From positions 105,809,698 to 105,873,697 of the forward strand of contig CM024758.1 of NCBI GenBank assembly GCA_014218235.1: a stretch of 64,000 bases of DNA. Reading direction: 5' to 3'. Under the pieces are notes generated by a model, which saw only the letters and a list, made by a program, of their open reading frames with translations, did no database searches and was not told the DNA's origin. This document shows, piece after piece, positions 48,290 through 60,255 of the stretch (positions are counted from its first letter, which is position 1; every line of letters begins with the position of its first letter). This DNA is from Colocasia esculenta (lineage: Eukaryota > Streptophyta > Magnoliopsida > Alismatales > Araceae). Both the position numbers and the translations under genes were made by a program.

Positions 48290-49040
48290 ATTCATTATAT
48301 GCTTTAACGATTTGATAAGTATTCGTAACGATTCCTTTAGTCATCGTAACGACTTGCTTTCGTAACGATTCCTTTAGTCATCATAACGACTTGCTCTCGT
48401 AACGATTCCTTTAGTCATCGTAACGATTCCTTTAGTCATCATAATGATTCGCTATCGTAACGATTCCTTTAGTGATCATAACGATTTGCTATCGTAACGA
48501 TTCCTTTAGTGATCATAATGATTTGCTATCGTAACGATTCCTTTAGTGATCATAACGACTTGCTCTCGTAACGATTCCTTTAGTGATCATAACGATTTTC
48601 TATCGTAACGATTCCTTTAGTGATCATAACGATTTGCTATCTCAATGATTCCTTTAGTGATCATAACGATTTGCTCTCGTAACGATTCTTTCATATATCA
48701 TAACGATTTGCTATCGTAATGATTCCTTTAGTGATCATAACGATTTTCTATCGTAACGATTCCTTTAGTGATCATAACAACTTGCTCTCGTAACGATTCC
48801 TTTAGTGATCATAACGATTTGCTATCGTAATGATTCCTTTAGTGATCATAACGATTTGCTATCGTAACGATTCCTTTAGTGATCATAACGATTTGCTCTC
48901 GTAACGATTCTTTCATATCTCATAACGATTTCCTATCGTAACGATTCCTTTAGTCATCGTAACGATTTCATTAGTGATCACAACTATTCTTTCATATCTC
49001 ATAACGATTTGATTATATCACCTTGATCACAACGATTCTT
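48290..49040 (+). repeat. 37-bp AACGATT tandem repeat in S3 LTR
   Basis: About twenty units of GTAACGATTCCTTTAGTGAT plus CATAACGATTTGCTATC, with AACGATT about every 18-19 bp. It sits in the same place as the 59/38-bp arrays of S1/S2 but the unit differs, so the core motif is kept while the repeat unit changes. Confidence 0.9.
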
Positions 49041-49587
49041 TTATATCTCATAATGGTTGCTGTTAAGTGACAATGATTTGGTTGCATAACGATTTCATAA
49101 GTCATAAATGCATCGATTTCATATTAATCAATTTGACATATGACTTATCCTTTCAAAGGGTTGAATAGTCAAAGTCTTCGCACATATCCCTCTAACCTCT
49201 GTGCATTTATTACTCTGAACGTATCTTTGTATTCATGCAGACGATATTTTCTATTATCGTATCTTTTCTGAAAACATTTTTTAGAACAACAAAATGGCAT
49301 TACTATTTTATTGAACATTCATTCTGACGTTGACAAACAACAAGAGATAGCCTAGCTGTCTACTGTTTAGCATTTAATGTATGCAGGTCTCTGACAACAT
49401 TCGTCATACAACGTTGGAAAAAATAGAAGCCAAAGAAGATCACAGAAGATCCTCTCTCTCTCTCTCTCTTTGCGTGCATGAAAGGATAAAGGACTGTTGA
49501 CTGGAAGCTTCCAAGTGTCAAGCAGTCTAACGTACACTTATGCATAGAGACAACGGGCACTTCAACGTTCGAATTTGAAAAGGATGA

Positions 49588-49594
49588 TATAAAA
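49588..49594 (+). promoter_or_regulatory. TATA box of S3 LTR
   Basis: TATAAAA within GATGATATAAAAGGAG, in the place corresponding to TATAAATA at 5503. Confidence 0.6.
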
Positions 49595-50263
49595 GGAGAT
49601 TGAAGATTCAAAAGAAGATACGGAGAACCAAGGAATACCAAGTGAAATCGTCTTCAACCTCTCTGAAAGCCAAGCAAACACTTCTATTAGTTTCAGCTCT
49701 AGCTCTCTGTGCTTAGTGTAGATCTGTGAGAGAGCTTCTTGTTCTGAGAAGAATCCATTATTGTAAATCTTGTTCTTCTCAGTCCTTGCTTCAGATCAAG
49801 TGTGCTCTATAAGCTTGATCTAGGGGCATCTTCCTCTTGAACATTTTTCAGGTGTTGTTCCCTTCGTGTGTGAAGGAAGACCTGGTGGAATCCAGGGTGT
49901 GTGTTCCCTTCTGTTGTGAAGGAAGACCTGGTGGGGCATCCAGGGTGTTTGTATTTCCCTTCGTGTGAAGGAAGACCAGCTGCGGCTGGGTGTAAGGGTC
50001 CTTAAGGGGGACAGTACCCTTGGTAGTGAAATCCTGAGATATTGCTCAGGGACTGGACGTAGGACTCCTAAGAAGAGGAGATCTGAACCAGGATAATTCT
50101 TGTGTTGCGTGATTGCTCTCTGTGTGATTGTTGATTATTCTAACTATAACTAACATCCATCAAAGTGTATTTCTCTGTGAACGTTTTTAGTGAACAGGTA
50201 TTAGCTGATAAATTTTTAAAGACCCATTCACCCCCCCTCTGGGCTACCTAACTGGGCAACAAG

Positions 50264-50275
50264 TGGTATCAGAGC
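50264..50275 (+). other. Primer binding site, initiator-Met tRNA (S3)
   Basis: TGGTATCAGAGC starts two bases after the LTR end, as in S2. Confidence 0.9.
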
Positions 50276-50325
50276 GAGTCTCTTCGACAAAGAAGAAGAT
50301 CCAACGATCTGAAGAGTAAAGATCC

Positions 50326-52096
50326 ATGGCAGCTCAAGGTCACAGTGAAGGTCAGTCGGTCAACCGACCACCATTGTTCGATGGAGAAGACTATGCTTAC
50401 TGGAAAACAAGAATGGAATATTTTCTACAAGGTCATGACTACCAGATATGGTCCATAGTTGAAGAAGGTGATCTCCTAGTCACCAACGAGAAAAATCAGT
50501 GGACAGATGATGATAGGAAGAAGATATCTCTCAACTGTAAGGCAAAAAGTATTTTGTGGTGTGCCCTCAGCAAAATGGAGTTCAACCGTGTATCTGCCTG
50601 CAAATCCGCAATGGAGATGTGGGAGAAATTAAGAATCACCTATGAAGGCACTGACAAGGTTAAAGAGACCAGGATAGATATTCTGGTAACTCAGTATGAG
50701 AGGTTCCAGATGCAGCAGGAGAGTCCATAACCCAAATGTTCAGCAGATTCACAGACATTACAAACGACTTAGCTGGACTTGGGAAGACATATGAAATTGG
50801 AGATATGGTTAGGAAGATCCTCAGATCTCTTCCATCTACATGGACTCCCAAAGTAACAGCCATTGAGGAAGCCAACGACCTGAAAAGGATGTCTTTGGAG
50901 AAGCTCATTGGGTCCCTTATGGCCCATGAGATCAACATGGAAAGGTTGGGAGAGTCCTCAAGCAGAAAGAAGCATTCAAATGCTCTGAAAGCAGAAGAAG
51001 ATAGATCAAAGAGTCATCAGAAGAAGATGAGAGCTCAAGCAACTGCGAAGATGAAGAAGCAATGATGTCAAGAAGATTGCAGCGCATTCTAGCTAAGAAG
51101 AAGAAGTTCCAGTCTGGTAGAAGACACTTCAAGAAAAATAAGGACTTTAAGAAACCAGATGGAAAAGATCAGAAGAAGGGCGAGCCCATATGCTATGAAT
51201 GCAAGAAGCCAGGACATATCAAGGCAGAATGTCCAAAGTTCAAGAAGCCTGAATTCAGAAAGAAAGAAAGCTCAAAGAAATTCAGGAGACACAAGAAGAA
51301 GGCTATGGCAGCAGCCTGGAGCAACAGCAGCGACTCGGACAGCGAGTCAAGCTCAAGCAGTGATGAAGAAGAAGCCAACCTGGCCTTCATGGCAAATACT
51401 GAAGAAAAGGTAACTTCTGACTCATCTTTTGATTCATGTAATGATTCTGATTCTGATAATTTAGAAGAAGCATTTAACGAACTATATAGTAAATATAGAG
51501 AAATATCTAAATTGTTAAAAGCCAGTAAGAAAAATATTACATGCCTAGAAAATACTAATTCAGATCTAAAAACAGAAAATGAAGAACTAGAGAAGCAAGT
51601 AACTGAACTTAAAAGAAGAAATGAATTATTATGTGAAGATCTAAAAGATAAGAATGAGCAAATAATCAAGCTAGAAAAACAAGAGAGTTCAGACGAGTTG
51701 AAAATTGAAATCAAAAGACTAACAGAAGAAAAAGAGAAACTGTCTAATACATTAGAAAAATTCACTAATGGTAAAAACTCCTTAATACTAAAAGGGGCTA
51801 GACGTTCAGGTAAGAAGAAACATGGTTTAGGCTATACACCCCCAGATAATGAAGACACAACTGTATACCCTAAGACATATCCAACTCCAAAATTTTTACC
51901 TGAACAAGACATAGCATACAAAGCTAACCTTAAGTATCTTGAAAAAGTAACTAGAACAACATGCTACAGTCACTGCAACAAACTAGGTCACAACAAGACT
52001 ACATGTCCAACTAAATATAAAAGGTGGATAATCAAAAAGAAAAATGATGATACTGACCAACCAGGACCCAAAAGAACTTGGGTACCTAAAGCTTAA
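50326..52096 (+). pseudogene. Sirevirus gag, S3 copy, two frame breaks
   Basis: ATG at 50326. Residues 1-130 are UBN2/DUF4219 gag type. A lost base near 50716 shifts the frame (S2 keeps it), and a second change lies near 51005. The frame from 51062 is then open to TAA 52094-52096. It has a CCHC knuckle C-Y-E-C-K-K-P-G-H-I-K-A-E-C at 51191-51232, a Ser/Asp/Glu stretch, then about 100 residues of charged coiled coil. A second knuckle near 51962-52008 reads C-Y-S-H-C-N-K-L-G-H; S2 has Cys where S3 has Tyr, so this knuckle may have lost a ligand here. The stop overlaps the first ATG of pol (TAATG). Confidence 0.82.
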
Positions 52097-55000
52097 TGTT
52101 TTTATTTCAGGGAAACCTTAGAGCATCCAAATGGTATTTGGATAGTGGATGTTCAAGGCACATGTCAGGAAATAAAAACCTATTTTCTCACCTCCAAGCT
52201 GAAGAAGGGACAGTTACCTATGGGGATAATGGAAAAGGAACAGTGATAGGCAGCGGGTCAGTTAGCAACAAAGGGAAAACGATTATTGAAGATGTTTTGT
52301 GTGTCAAAGGGTTGAAGCACAACCTCATCAGTATCAGCCAGCTTTGTGACAAAGGTCATCAGATCAAGTTCCAAGAATCCAAGTGCAGCATCTTGAAGGA
52401 TGGAGCAGTAATTTTCGAAGCTAACAGGGAGAAGAACCTGTATGTGCTCTACCTTGAAGAACTAAAAGATCAAGACGTTTGTTTAGTAGCCAGCAAAGAG
52501 CAGTCAACTGAGCTATGGCACAGAAGATTGGGCCACTGCAGTTTGGATGGCATGAACAAGCTCAGAAAGAGAAGTCTTGTGGAAGGTCTGCCAAAGGTCA
52601 GCACTAAAATGGATGGTATCTGCAGACCTTGTGCAAAAGGGAAGCACACTAAGAGTTCCTTCAAGTCAAAGACTGTGGTAACCACCTCTAAACCCTTAGA
52701 ACTCCTTCACATGGATTTGTTTGGGCCAATGAGGACCACCAGTCTTGGAGGAAAGAATTTTGGATTTGTGATTGTAGATGACTATTCCAGATTCACATGG
52801 GTTTCTTTCTTGGAACACAAAGATGATACATTTGATAGTTTTGTAAGTTTCAGCAGGAAAGTACAAAAGGACAAGAAGTATTGCATTGTTGGAATCCGGT
52901 CAGATCATGGAGGAGAGTTCCAAAATGAAAAGTTTTCAAAATTCTGTGATGACCAAGGGATTGAGCATAACTTCTCAGCACCAAGGACACCACAACAGAA
53001 TGGAGTTGCTGAGAGGAAGAATAGAACCTTATTGGATATGGCAAGGACAATGCTGTCAGAATATGATTTACCAAGGTATTTCTGGGCCGAAGCAGTGAAC
53101 ACAGCAAGCTACATCATTAATAGAGTGATGATCAGGCCTATCTTGAAGAAGACTGCATATGAGCTGTACAAAGGAAAGAAGCCGAAGATCAGTCATTTCA
53201 GGACATTTGGTTGTCCATGTTTCATCCACAACAACGGCAAAAGAGACATTGGTAAGTTGGATGCCAAATCAGATGAAGGCATCTTCATGGGGTATGCTTC
53301 TAAACCTAAAGGTTATAGAGTATTTAATAAGCGTACACTATTAATAGAGCAATCTGTGCACATTATCTTTGATGAAACTAACCCTTCCTTGAGAAAGGAA
53401 GAAGATAGTGACATTGATGATGCAGATGATTTGTCCAAGAAATTAAAGAACACATCAATTGAGGACAAGGAAGATCCACCTCTGGAAGACCTGCAACAAA
53501 CAGACATTGAACATGAAAATCTTCCAAAGGAATGGAGATACAAGAAAGATCACCCACCTGAAAACATCATTGGTGATCCAACTGTAGGGGTAAGAACAAG
53601 AGGTAATGTAATTCCTTGTGATTACCTAGCTTTTGTTTCTCAAATAGAGCCTAGAACAGTCAATGAAGCTCTTACTGATGAATCTTGGATTTTAGCCATG
53701 CAAGATGAACTAAATCAGTTCAAGAGAAACCATGTATGGTCACTTGTTCCTAGACCATCAGATCATCCAGTTATTGGCACCAAATGGGTGTTCAGAAATA
53801 AATTGGATGAAGCTGGTGTGATCTTAAGAAATAAGGCCAGATTGGTAGCTCAAGGCTATTCCCAAGAGGAAGGCATAGATTTCGATGAAACCTATGCACC
53901 TGTAGCTAGACTTGAGGCTATTAGAATCTTACTTGCATATGCATCTGCTCTAGATTTAAAATTATTTCAAATGGATGTCAAGTCCGCATTTTTAAATGGT
54001 TTTATTAAGGAGGAAGTGTATGTTGAACAACCTCCAGGTTTTGATGATACAGAATTTCCAAATCATGTTTTTAAACTTCATAAAGCATTATATGGTTTAA
54101 AGCAAGCACCTAGAGCCTGGTATGAAAGGCTTAGTTCCTTTTTATTAAACCATGGCTTCACTAGAGGACAAGTAGATAGCACTTTATTTATAAAGTCAAA
54201 GGTCAAGCACATACTACTTGTACAAATTTATGTAGATGACATAATTTTTGGATCAACTTATGAATCTCTTTGTAAGTACTTTGAGAAGCTTATGCAGGGA
54301 GAATTTGAGATGAGCATGATGGGGGAGCTGAACTCCTTGGATTACAAATCAAGCAAGGAGGAGATGGCACCCACATCTGTCAAGCTAAATACACTAAGGA
54401 GCTCTTGAAGAAATTTGGTTTCGAAAATTCCAAGCCACTGTCAACACCAATGAGCACATCAACAAGGATGGACAATGACAAGGATGGTAAGAAAGTAGAT
54501 CAAAAGATCTACAGAGGTATGATAGGTTCTCTACTTTACTTAACTGCCAGCAGACCTGATATACTATTTAGTGTATGCATGTGTGCTAGATATCAAGCAG
54601 ATCCTAGAGAATCTCATCTAATTAGTGTTAAAAGAATTTTCAGATATCTGTCCAGAACTCATGATCTAGGTATATGGTATCCAAAATCATGTGAAGTCAA
54701 TTTAGTAGGATACTCTGATGCTGACTATGCTGGATGCAAAATAGATAGAAAAAGCACCAGTGGTTGTTGTCAATTCCTTGCAGGATGTCTGATATCCTGG
54801 TCCTCCAAGAAGCAGAATTCTGTAGCACTCTCAACAGCTGAAGCTGAGTACGTGGCTGCTGGAAGTTGCTGTACACAACTCCTATGGATAAAGCAACAAC
54901 TTGAGGACTATGGGCTACACATCAAGTCAATCCCACTGCTATGTGACAACACAAGTGCTATAAACTTAACCAAAAATCCAGTACAACACTCAAGGACCAA

Positions 55001-55166
55001 ACACATTGAGGTTAGATATCATTTTATTCGTGATCATGTAGCTAATGGTAATATAGAAATTTCTTTCATTGATACAAATAATCAGTTAGCAGACATCTTC
55101 ACAAAAGCCTTACCCGAAGAGAGGTTTACTTCTCTCAGAAGGGAATTAGGCATGTGCAAATTGTGA
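52096..55166 (+). pseudogene. Sirevirus pol, S3 copy, one frame break
   Basis: Pol encodes the enzymes for copying and inserting the element. Residue positions from 52096: protease D-S-G at 16; GAG-pre-integrase L-W-H-R-R-L-G-H at 140; integrase catalytic Asp 207, Asp 270 and Glu 306 (D-D-35-E); RT from about 550, with Y-V-D-D at 712. About four bases are missing near 54332 (AACTCCTTGG against AATTACTTCCTTGG in S2). The rest continues in a second open frame, 54405-55166, with RNase H marks Y-S-D-A-D-Y-A-G and A-E-A-E-Y and the end G-M-C-K-L. Apart from this one break all catalytic residues are present. Lineage by gene order (integrase before RT) is Ty1/copia. Confidence 0.92.
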
Positions 55167-55584
55167 AAGATTTATTTGCTAAATCTGAGATATTAATTTT
55201 CAGAGCCTAAATTAATTATTCTCCTTGAAAGTGAGCAAAATATCTCAATTATCTCTCATTTATCCTATCTGGCGTAAATACTCCTGTCGGTTCGTTATTT
55301 GTAACTCTTTATTTTTTCAAATTGAAGTTTTGTCGTTTTCCGCCATAAAGGCACATCCCATTTCGAAAAAGCTTTTATCCTTTATTTCAAATCCGAATCT
55401 GTGTGGGAACGATTCCTCTTCCCTCTTTATCTCTTTCGTCCTCCTGCCTGAGGCGATACCCTATCGACCCCGGCATCGACTTTCCTCAGATTTGAAGCCT
55501 TCAACCTCTCCCGCCAGAAATTTCTTGAGGGGTTCTTCCTCAATCACCCTTCCAGTCCTCCAGAACCTTTCCCTGCTAGATTCC
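55167..55584 (+). other. Spacer between S3 pol and third ORF
   Basis: An in-frame ATG at 55225 would add 120 residues to the third ORF, but S1 and S2 support the start at 55585. Possible 3' splice sites are TTTCCTCAG (about 55490) and CCCGCCAG (about 55517). The stretch is pyrimidine-rich before the start. Confidence 0.5.
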
Positions 55585-58500
55585 ATGGCCTCTACAACCG
55601 TTTCCGGCACCGTTGGGGGCTACGGAGCTGCGTTCCTCACCGCAGATCAGCAAGCTAGGTTCGCGTCAGTCAAGGCTAAGCTTTGTGGTCACAAGGCAGT
55701 AGATTTGGCAGACCTAGAGAAGAATGGCATGGGCAGTTTAGTTGAAGCTTTGCAGAAGTTAAAATGGACGAAGATTGCAACCCTGTCTGAAGTAAGTTAT
55801 CTGTATCTTGTGAAAGCTTTTTATGTTTGTTTGAAGACTGAGGCTGATGGGACCTTGACATCCATGGTCAAGGGTACCCAGATCAGGATCACCAGGGATT
55901 TGTTAGCCTCTCTGTTTGAAGTCTCCACCACTGGTCACAGTGGAGTCCACTCTGTGGACACTCAAGTCAAGGGGCTAGGGATTATTGGTCCGAAATTTAG
56001 GCTGAAGGATGGGAAGCTGGATATCAACCAGCTTAGTGCGTTCAATCGGTTATTGCACTTCATTATTTGTCAGATTATTGTTCCTAGGAGTGCATCTTTC
56101 TCTACCTGCGCCAGGGCAGATTCAGACCTGATGTTCTGGGCCATCCAGAACCAGGAAATTAACACTGCAGAATTAATAATTGAGAGGATGAAGTTTGCCA
56201 GTTCTCAGGTGTGGGACACCAAGAGTAAGTTGAATATCTCACTACCTTATGCCCATCTCTTGACAAGAATTTTCCAGCATTTTGGCATTAGCGTAGTTGG
56301 TGATGTTTCTGAGAAAATGGGCCAAGCCATCAGGTCCAGAAATTTGAGAAAGAGTGGATTTTCAGTTGTGAATGGTGTATGGTCAAAGACTGGTGCGGTT
56401 GAGGGTGAAGCCATCATTGGTGAAGCCCAAGAGGACCTAGAACCAGTAGCAGAAGCAGCGGCAGTGGTTGAGCCAGAAGCAGCAGCAATTGATCAAGTAG
56501 TTCCAGCAGCAGCAGTGCCAGCAGTAGCAGAGGAAGAAGGCAGCAGAAGGATTGAGGACATTCCTCCTGACTTCATTGAGCCCTTTGGGCAATCTCCAGA
56601 GGATCCTCTTCCATCTTCCCAAGTAGCCACTCTACTTAGGAATGCACTGGACTCCATTTCTCAGGAGGAGCAAGTGGCAAGTGAGTCTCATGTAGCAGAA
56701 TCTGTGGCAGAAGAAGTGGTCATGGAAGAAGCTCCAAGCCAGCAGGAGCAAGTATCAGTTCAAGAAGATGTAGTGATGGAAGATGCTCCCATTGAGGGGG
56801 AGCATTCAGTAGCAGAGGATATTCAGGGAGAAAGTGTTGTGGCATCAGGCCACACTGAAGTTCCTTCAGAAGACCTCCCAGTCCAAGAAGAAGCAGCAGC
56901 AGCAGCACAACCCAATGTTCCTGTGACTGCCGAAGAAGAAGTTGGTGTTGAAAAGGGCAGTGAGACTCAGGGGGAGGGAAATGAAAACCCCCCAGAGAAT
57001 CAGTTCAGAGAAGGAGAGACTGCTAGTTCATCAGATTCAGAAGATGACCAGGATCAGCAGCCTCCAGTAGTCCAGGCCAGGGAGAAAGGAAAAGCAGCAG
57101 CAGTACCAGATGTCCCTCTCATTGCAAACACTCCTTTTCAAAGGCAGAAGAGACAAAGATTTGTCATCAATTTGAAGCCTGTCATAGAAAGATTGGATGC
57201 TCAAGGGGAGATCTTGTGCTCAGTTCAGTCTGATGTAAACTCTATTTTCATGAGCCAGGCATCCACATCCAAGGAGTTGTCTCAAGTAAAGAATGTTGTA
57301 AGGTGGTTCAATAAGGAGTTAGGAAGCATGAAGACAATGCTTTCTGAGATTTTGAAGGCAGTTGGAGCCCAAGCTCCTCCTCCTCCTCCACCTCCTGCTG
57401 CTCAAAGAAGTGAAGAAGATGTTCCAAGGCCATCTGGGCCAGATGAGCAAGTGGCAAGGCCATCAGGGCCGGCAGCAGCTAGTTCTCAAGCAGAGGTCAG
57501 TGGTTCAGGGCCATGGGTTAGTTGAGCAAGTGCAAGGGCCTTCAGGGCCAGCTGAGAAGGTGTCAGGGCCATCAGGGCCTTTGGAGTCAGAGTCTGTGCA
57601 GCAAGTAGCTGAAGAAGAAGAAGTTGTAGCTCCTGAGCCCCCAGCTCCTTCCTCCACTCAGACCCCAGTACCTCCATCACCACCTTCATCATCCACAGCT
57701 CCACCTGCACCTCAAACCTTCAAGAAACCACAACCCAGAACCATCTCATCACCTACACCTTTCCCTTCTCAATCCACCTCTTCTCCTATCTCTTCAACAA
57801 CCATTCCTTCACCTCCACCTATCTTTGCGGTTCCTCCAGACTCCTCATCAGCTGGAGCCTCCTCTTCTTCTGGTCCACCATCCTCAGGACCATCAGATAT
57901 CCCACCTACTACCTCACACTCCCTTCTACATCCTTCTCCTCCACCCTCTTTCATTACTATAATTCCTGAGGATGCTCAACTTGAATCTCCCTATCTTGGG
58001 AAAGTCAAGGATGAGTTTGAAGAAGTCATCCTCCGGTCTGTACTGAAGGTTGGGCATCATATCCATAGGGCAGACTCTTCTAGTTCTGCTCCTAAGAAGA
58101 GGAAAGCCTCCTCTCTTTCCTCTGAACCTAGCTTTCCCCCTCTGTGGTTTTCTCTCACAGTGGACAACAGAAATAAACCACTGTACAGAGAATATCTTCA
58201 GAAGGTTGTTTTTGCTACTATCATCAACCTTCCTTTTCTTAACCTTTCAGACCACCTGAATGTCATTCTACCCTATACCTCTCTAACCAAATCGGAAAAA
58301 TCCAAAATCTTCTCTATTGCTCATTCCAAGACTGAAGAGCAATGGGCTAGGGGGCACAAAGAGCTGTACAACAAATTTCTTCTAGCTAAGTCTGCTAGAT
58401 TCCCTCCAAGGGACCATTCCCTGACTCTCTCAGAATGGTTCCAAATTCATCACAAGAATTGTTGGGCCCCATTCATTCAGAAGGAGATCAAGATGGCCAG

Positions 58501-59355
58501 GCACTTCCAACTCTTCAACAACTATAGATATGTCCATCGACTCCCTGAGGTCCAATTCAGTCAGTTTAAGCAGGCCATCAGTGCACTTGGTTCAGCCGTA
58601 GCCCACACTGAAGCTATCCAAGTAGATTTTGCCACCCTTCAGGTGCCAGAGGAAATCTTGCTTCCACCTATTCACTCTCTGGTAATGGAATCAACTGTTG
58701 GGTCAATAATTTTTGAACGTTTTGCCAGAGTTATGGGCCGAATTAAGATACAGAAGGGCTTTCTGGTTGCGTTTCATAGATTTCTCTTCAGAGAATATCA
58801 CCAGGGCCATGTCAGTGCTGAGGTTCTTGCTCCCATTCTGTCAGAATGTGAGAGATTAACCCCTTCAAATTGGGCCAGATTTTACCCTCTCTCTGCTCAG
58901 CAGCTGTCAGATCTTAATGAATCCCAGGCCAGGGAAGGTCACCCTCCAGTTTCTGCAGCTACTTTCTTGGACATGAATTCTATTCACTTGGTCCAGGATC
59001 CTTTCAGGACTTGGGTTGAAAGATATAAAGTCTATGTAGCCCTTTGTCAGAGTTGAAGGCCAAGCAGAACCTCTATCCCATTTCAGTTGATCAATTCCTT
59101 GCTTGTGCCAGTTTTGGGACAGTGACCTTCTACAAAGTCTCCCTTGATAGAGATGCTTATGCCAATTTCCTTGATGAACAGTTAGCTCTCCATGTCAAGA
59201 AGATGGCTCCCTCCATGGGACCACAGTACTCTCCTGCTCCTGGTGTCTTTCGTCAAATGTTTGAGAAGCAGGAAGAGCAGGCATGGGAAACCATTTCTCA
59301 CTATGCCTCCCTCCTCTCTCCTGCCTTTTATCTCCCTGTACCTCCACAGCATTAA
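55585..59355 (+). pseudogene. Sirevirus third ORF, S3 copy, two frame breaks
   Basis: Start ATG at 55585. The N-terminal region (to about 56390) is aligned throughout with S1/S2, with V-K-G-T-Q-I, G-H-S-G-V-H and F-R-L-K-D-G-K-L-D-I-N-Q-L. It is followed by an Ala/Glu-rich acidic part (56400-57110), a helical part (57140-57360), proline run and G-P repeats (57370-57600), a Pro/Ser linker, a PKKRK motif near 58094 and a C-terminal region of about 400 residues ending P-V-P-P-Q-H. Frame breaks lie in the G-P repeats near 57505 and near 59045. The S1/S2 TGA is absent. It has no signal peptide, transmembrane run or furin-like site. The basic motif and coiled coil suggest a nuclear or nucleic-acid-related role, but this is inference. 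Confidence 0.78.
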
Positions 59356-59435
59356 ATGAATACAATTGTTGTCTCTTTTCTCATTCAGATGTTTCTCTCT
59401 TCTTTGTCCTTCCTTGTATCTTTTTGCTTAATGAC

Positions 59436-59571
59436 AAAAAGGGGGAGAACTATTGCAAGCTCTGAAATACATATGGTGAACTATTGCAAACAATTTCAGA
59501 ATTTAAATGTAGGTTTATCTGGCTATTTGCTGAAGTTTGTTGAAGTTTTGTCATCACCAAAAAGGGGGAGA
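59436..59571 (+). other. Paired polypurine tracts of S3
   Basis: AAAAAGGGGGAGA at 59436-59448 and again at 59559-59571, the second touching the 3' LTR. Confidence 0.85.
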
Positions 59572-59572
59572 T

Positions 59573-59972
59573 TGATGAACAGTCTATCCCCATGTAATTT
59601 AAATTAATTACATTTCTATTTTGGTGATTAACAAAACCATGTTATTTTGATAATTATCAAACCCTTGATTAAGGTCACTAACCTATTTTCTACAAGTCTT
59701 AAGCACAGGAAATAAGATCAAAGGAAACAAGCCAAAACAGGTAAGAATCTTCATACTGTGGAAGCATATTTGTCTAAATACATTGACTTGTACTAAGCCA
59801 TAACGATTTCCTTTGTTTATAACGATTCCATAATCATAAGGATTCATTATATGCTTTAACGATTTGATAAGTATTCGTAACGATTCCTTTAGTCATCGTA
59901 ATGACTTGTTTCGTAACGATTCCTTTAGTCATCGTAACAACTTGCTCTCGTAACGATTCCTTTAGTCATCGT
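59573..59972 (+). repeat. S3 3' LTR, first 400 bp only
   Basis: It matches 48021-48420 with a few substitutions and breaks off after CCTTTAGTCATCGT within the AACGATT array, where T2 begins. The rest of the LTR should lie beyond the window, on the far side of T2. Confidence 0.9.
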
Positions 59973-60228
59973 TGTAGACACCCATTTCTGACCCATAAGT
60001 CGAGCAAAATCCCTTGTCGTATCATTGATGCCCCACGTTGGCTCATCATCGTCAAGCTGGCTTTCTCCGATCATGACATCATTTCCATTAGTTCGTCGCC
60101 CTGGAGGACCCTTCCTAGTCAAATCAATCTCTCTCACTATAGCTCTCTAAGTTAAGAGTCTGATGTTTCATCCCGAAGGCTGTGCATGGGAATTGGACGC
60201 ATTACATGCCAAAATGCAGAAAAGACCA

Positions 60229-60255
60229 GAAGGCGACAGGCCCTAGGTCGCCTTC
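60229..60255. repeat. GC-rich inverted repeat in T2 LTR
   Basis: GAAGGCGAC and GTCGCCTTC form a 9-bp perfect stem with a 9-base loop. Weaker relatives follow at 60260-60290 and 60345-60410. Confidence 0.8.

Larger units (their letters stand above)
48021..50261 (+). repeat. S3 5' LTR
   Basis: 2241 bp, TGATGAACAG to GGGCAACA. It contains a 37-bp AACGATT repeat array (48290-49040), a CT dinucleotide run (49452-49469), a TATA box TATAAAA at 49588-49594, and leader motifs in common with the S1/S2 LTR (for example GAAGGAAGACCTGGTGG). Confidence 0.92.
48021..59972 (+). mobile_element. Sirevirus-type Ty1/copia element S3
   Basis: 5' LTR (48021-50261), primer site, gag, pol, third ORF, paired polypurine tracts and the first 400 bp of the 3' LTR, where T2 is inserted. 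S3 is a different subfamily from S1/S2: coding regions align throughout, but LTR repeats and much silent sequence differ. It is the best preserved Sirevirus here, with about five frame breaks in all. Inserted into G2 gag in the opposite sense. Confidence 0.92.

Noticed and set aside
55225..55584. Upstream in-frame ATG extending the S3 third ORF
   Set aside because: S1 and S2 do not support a matching extension; the conserved start context is at 55585.
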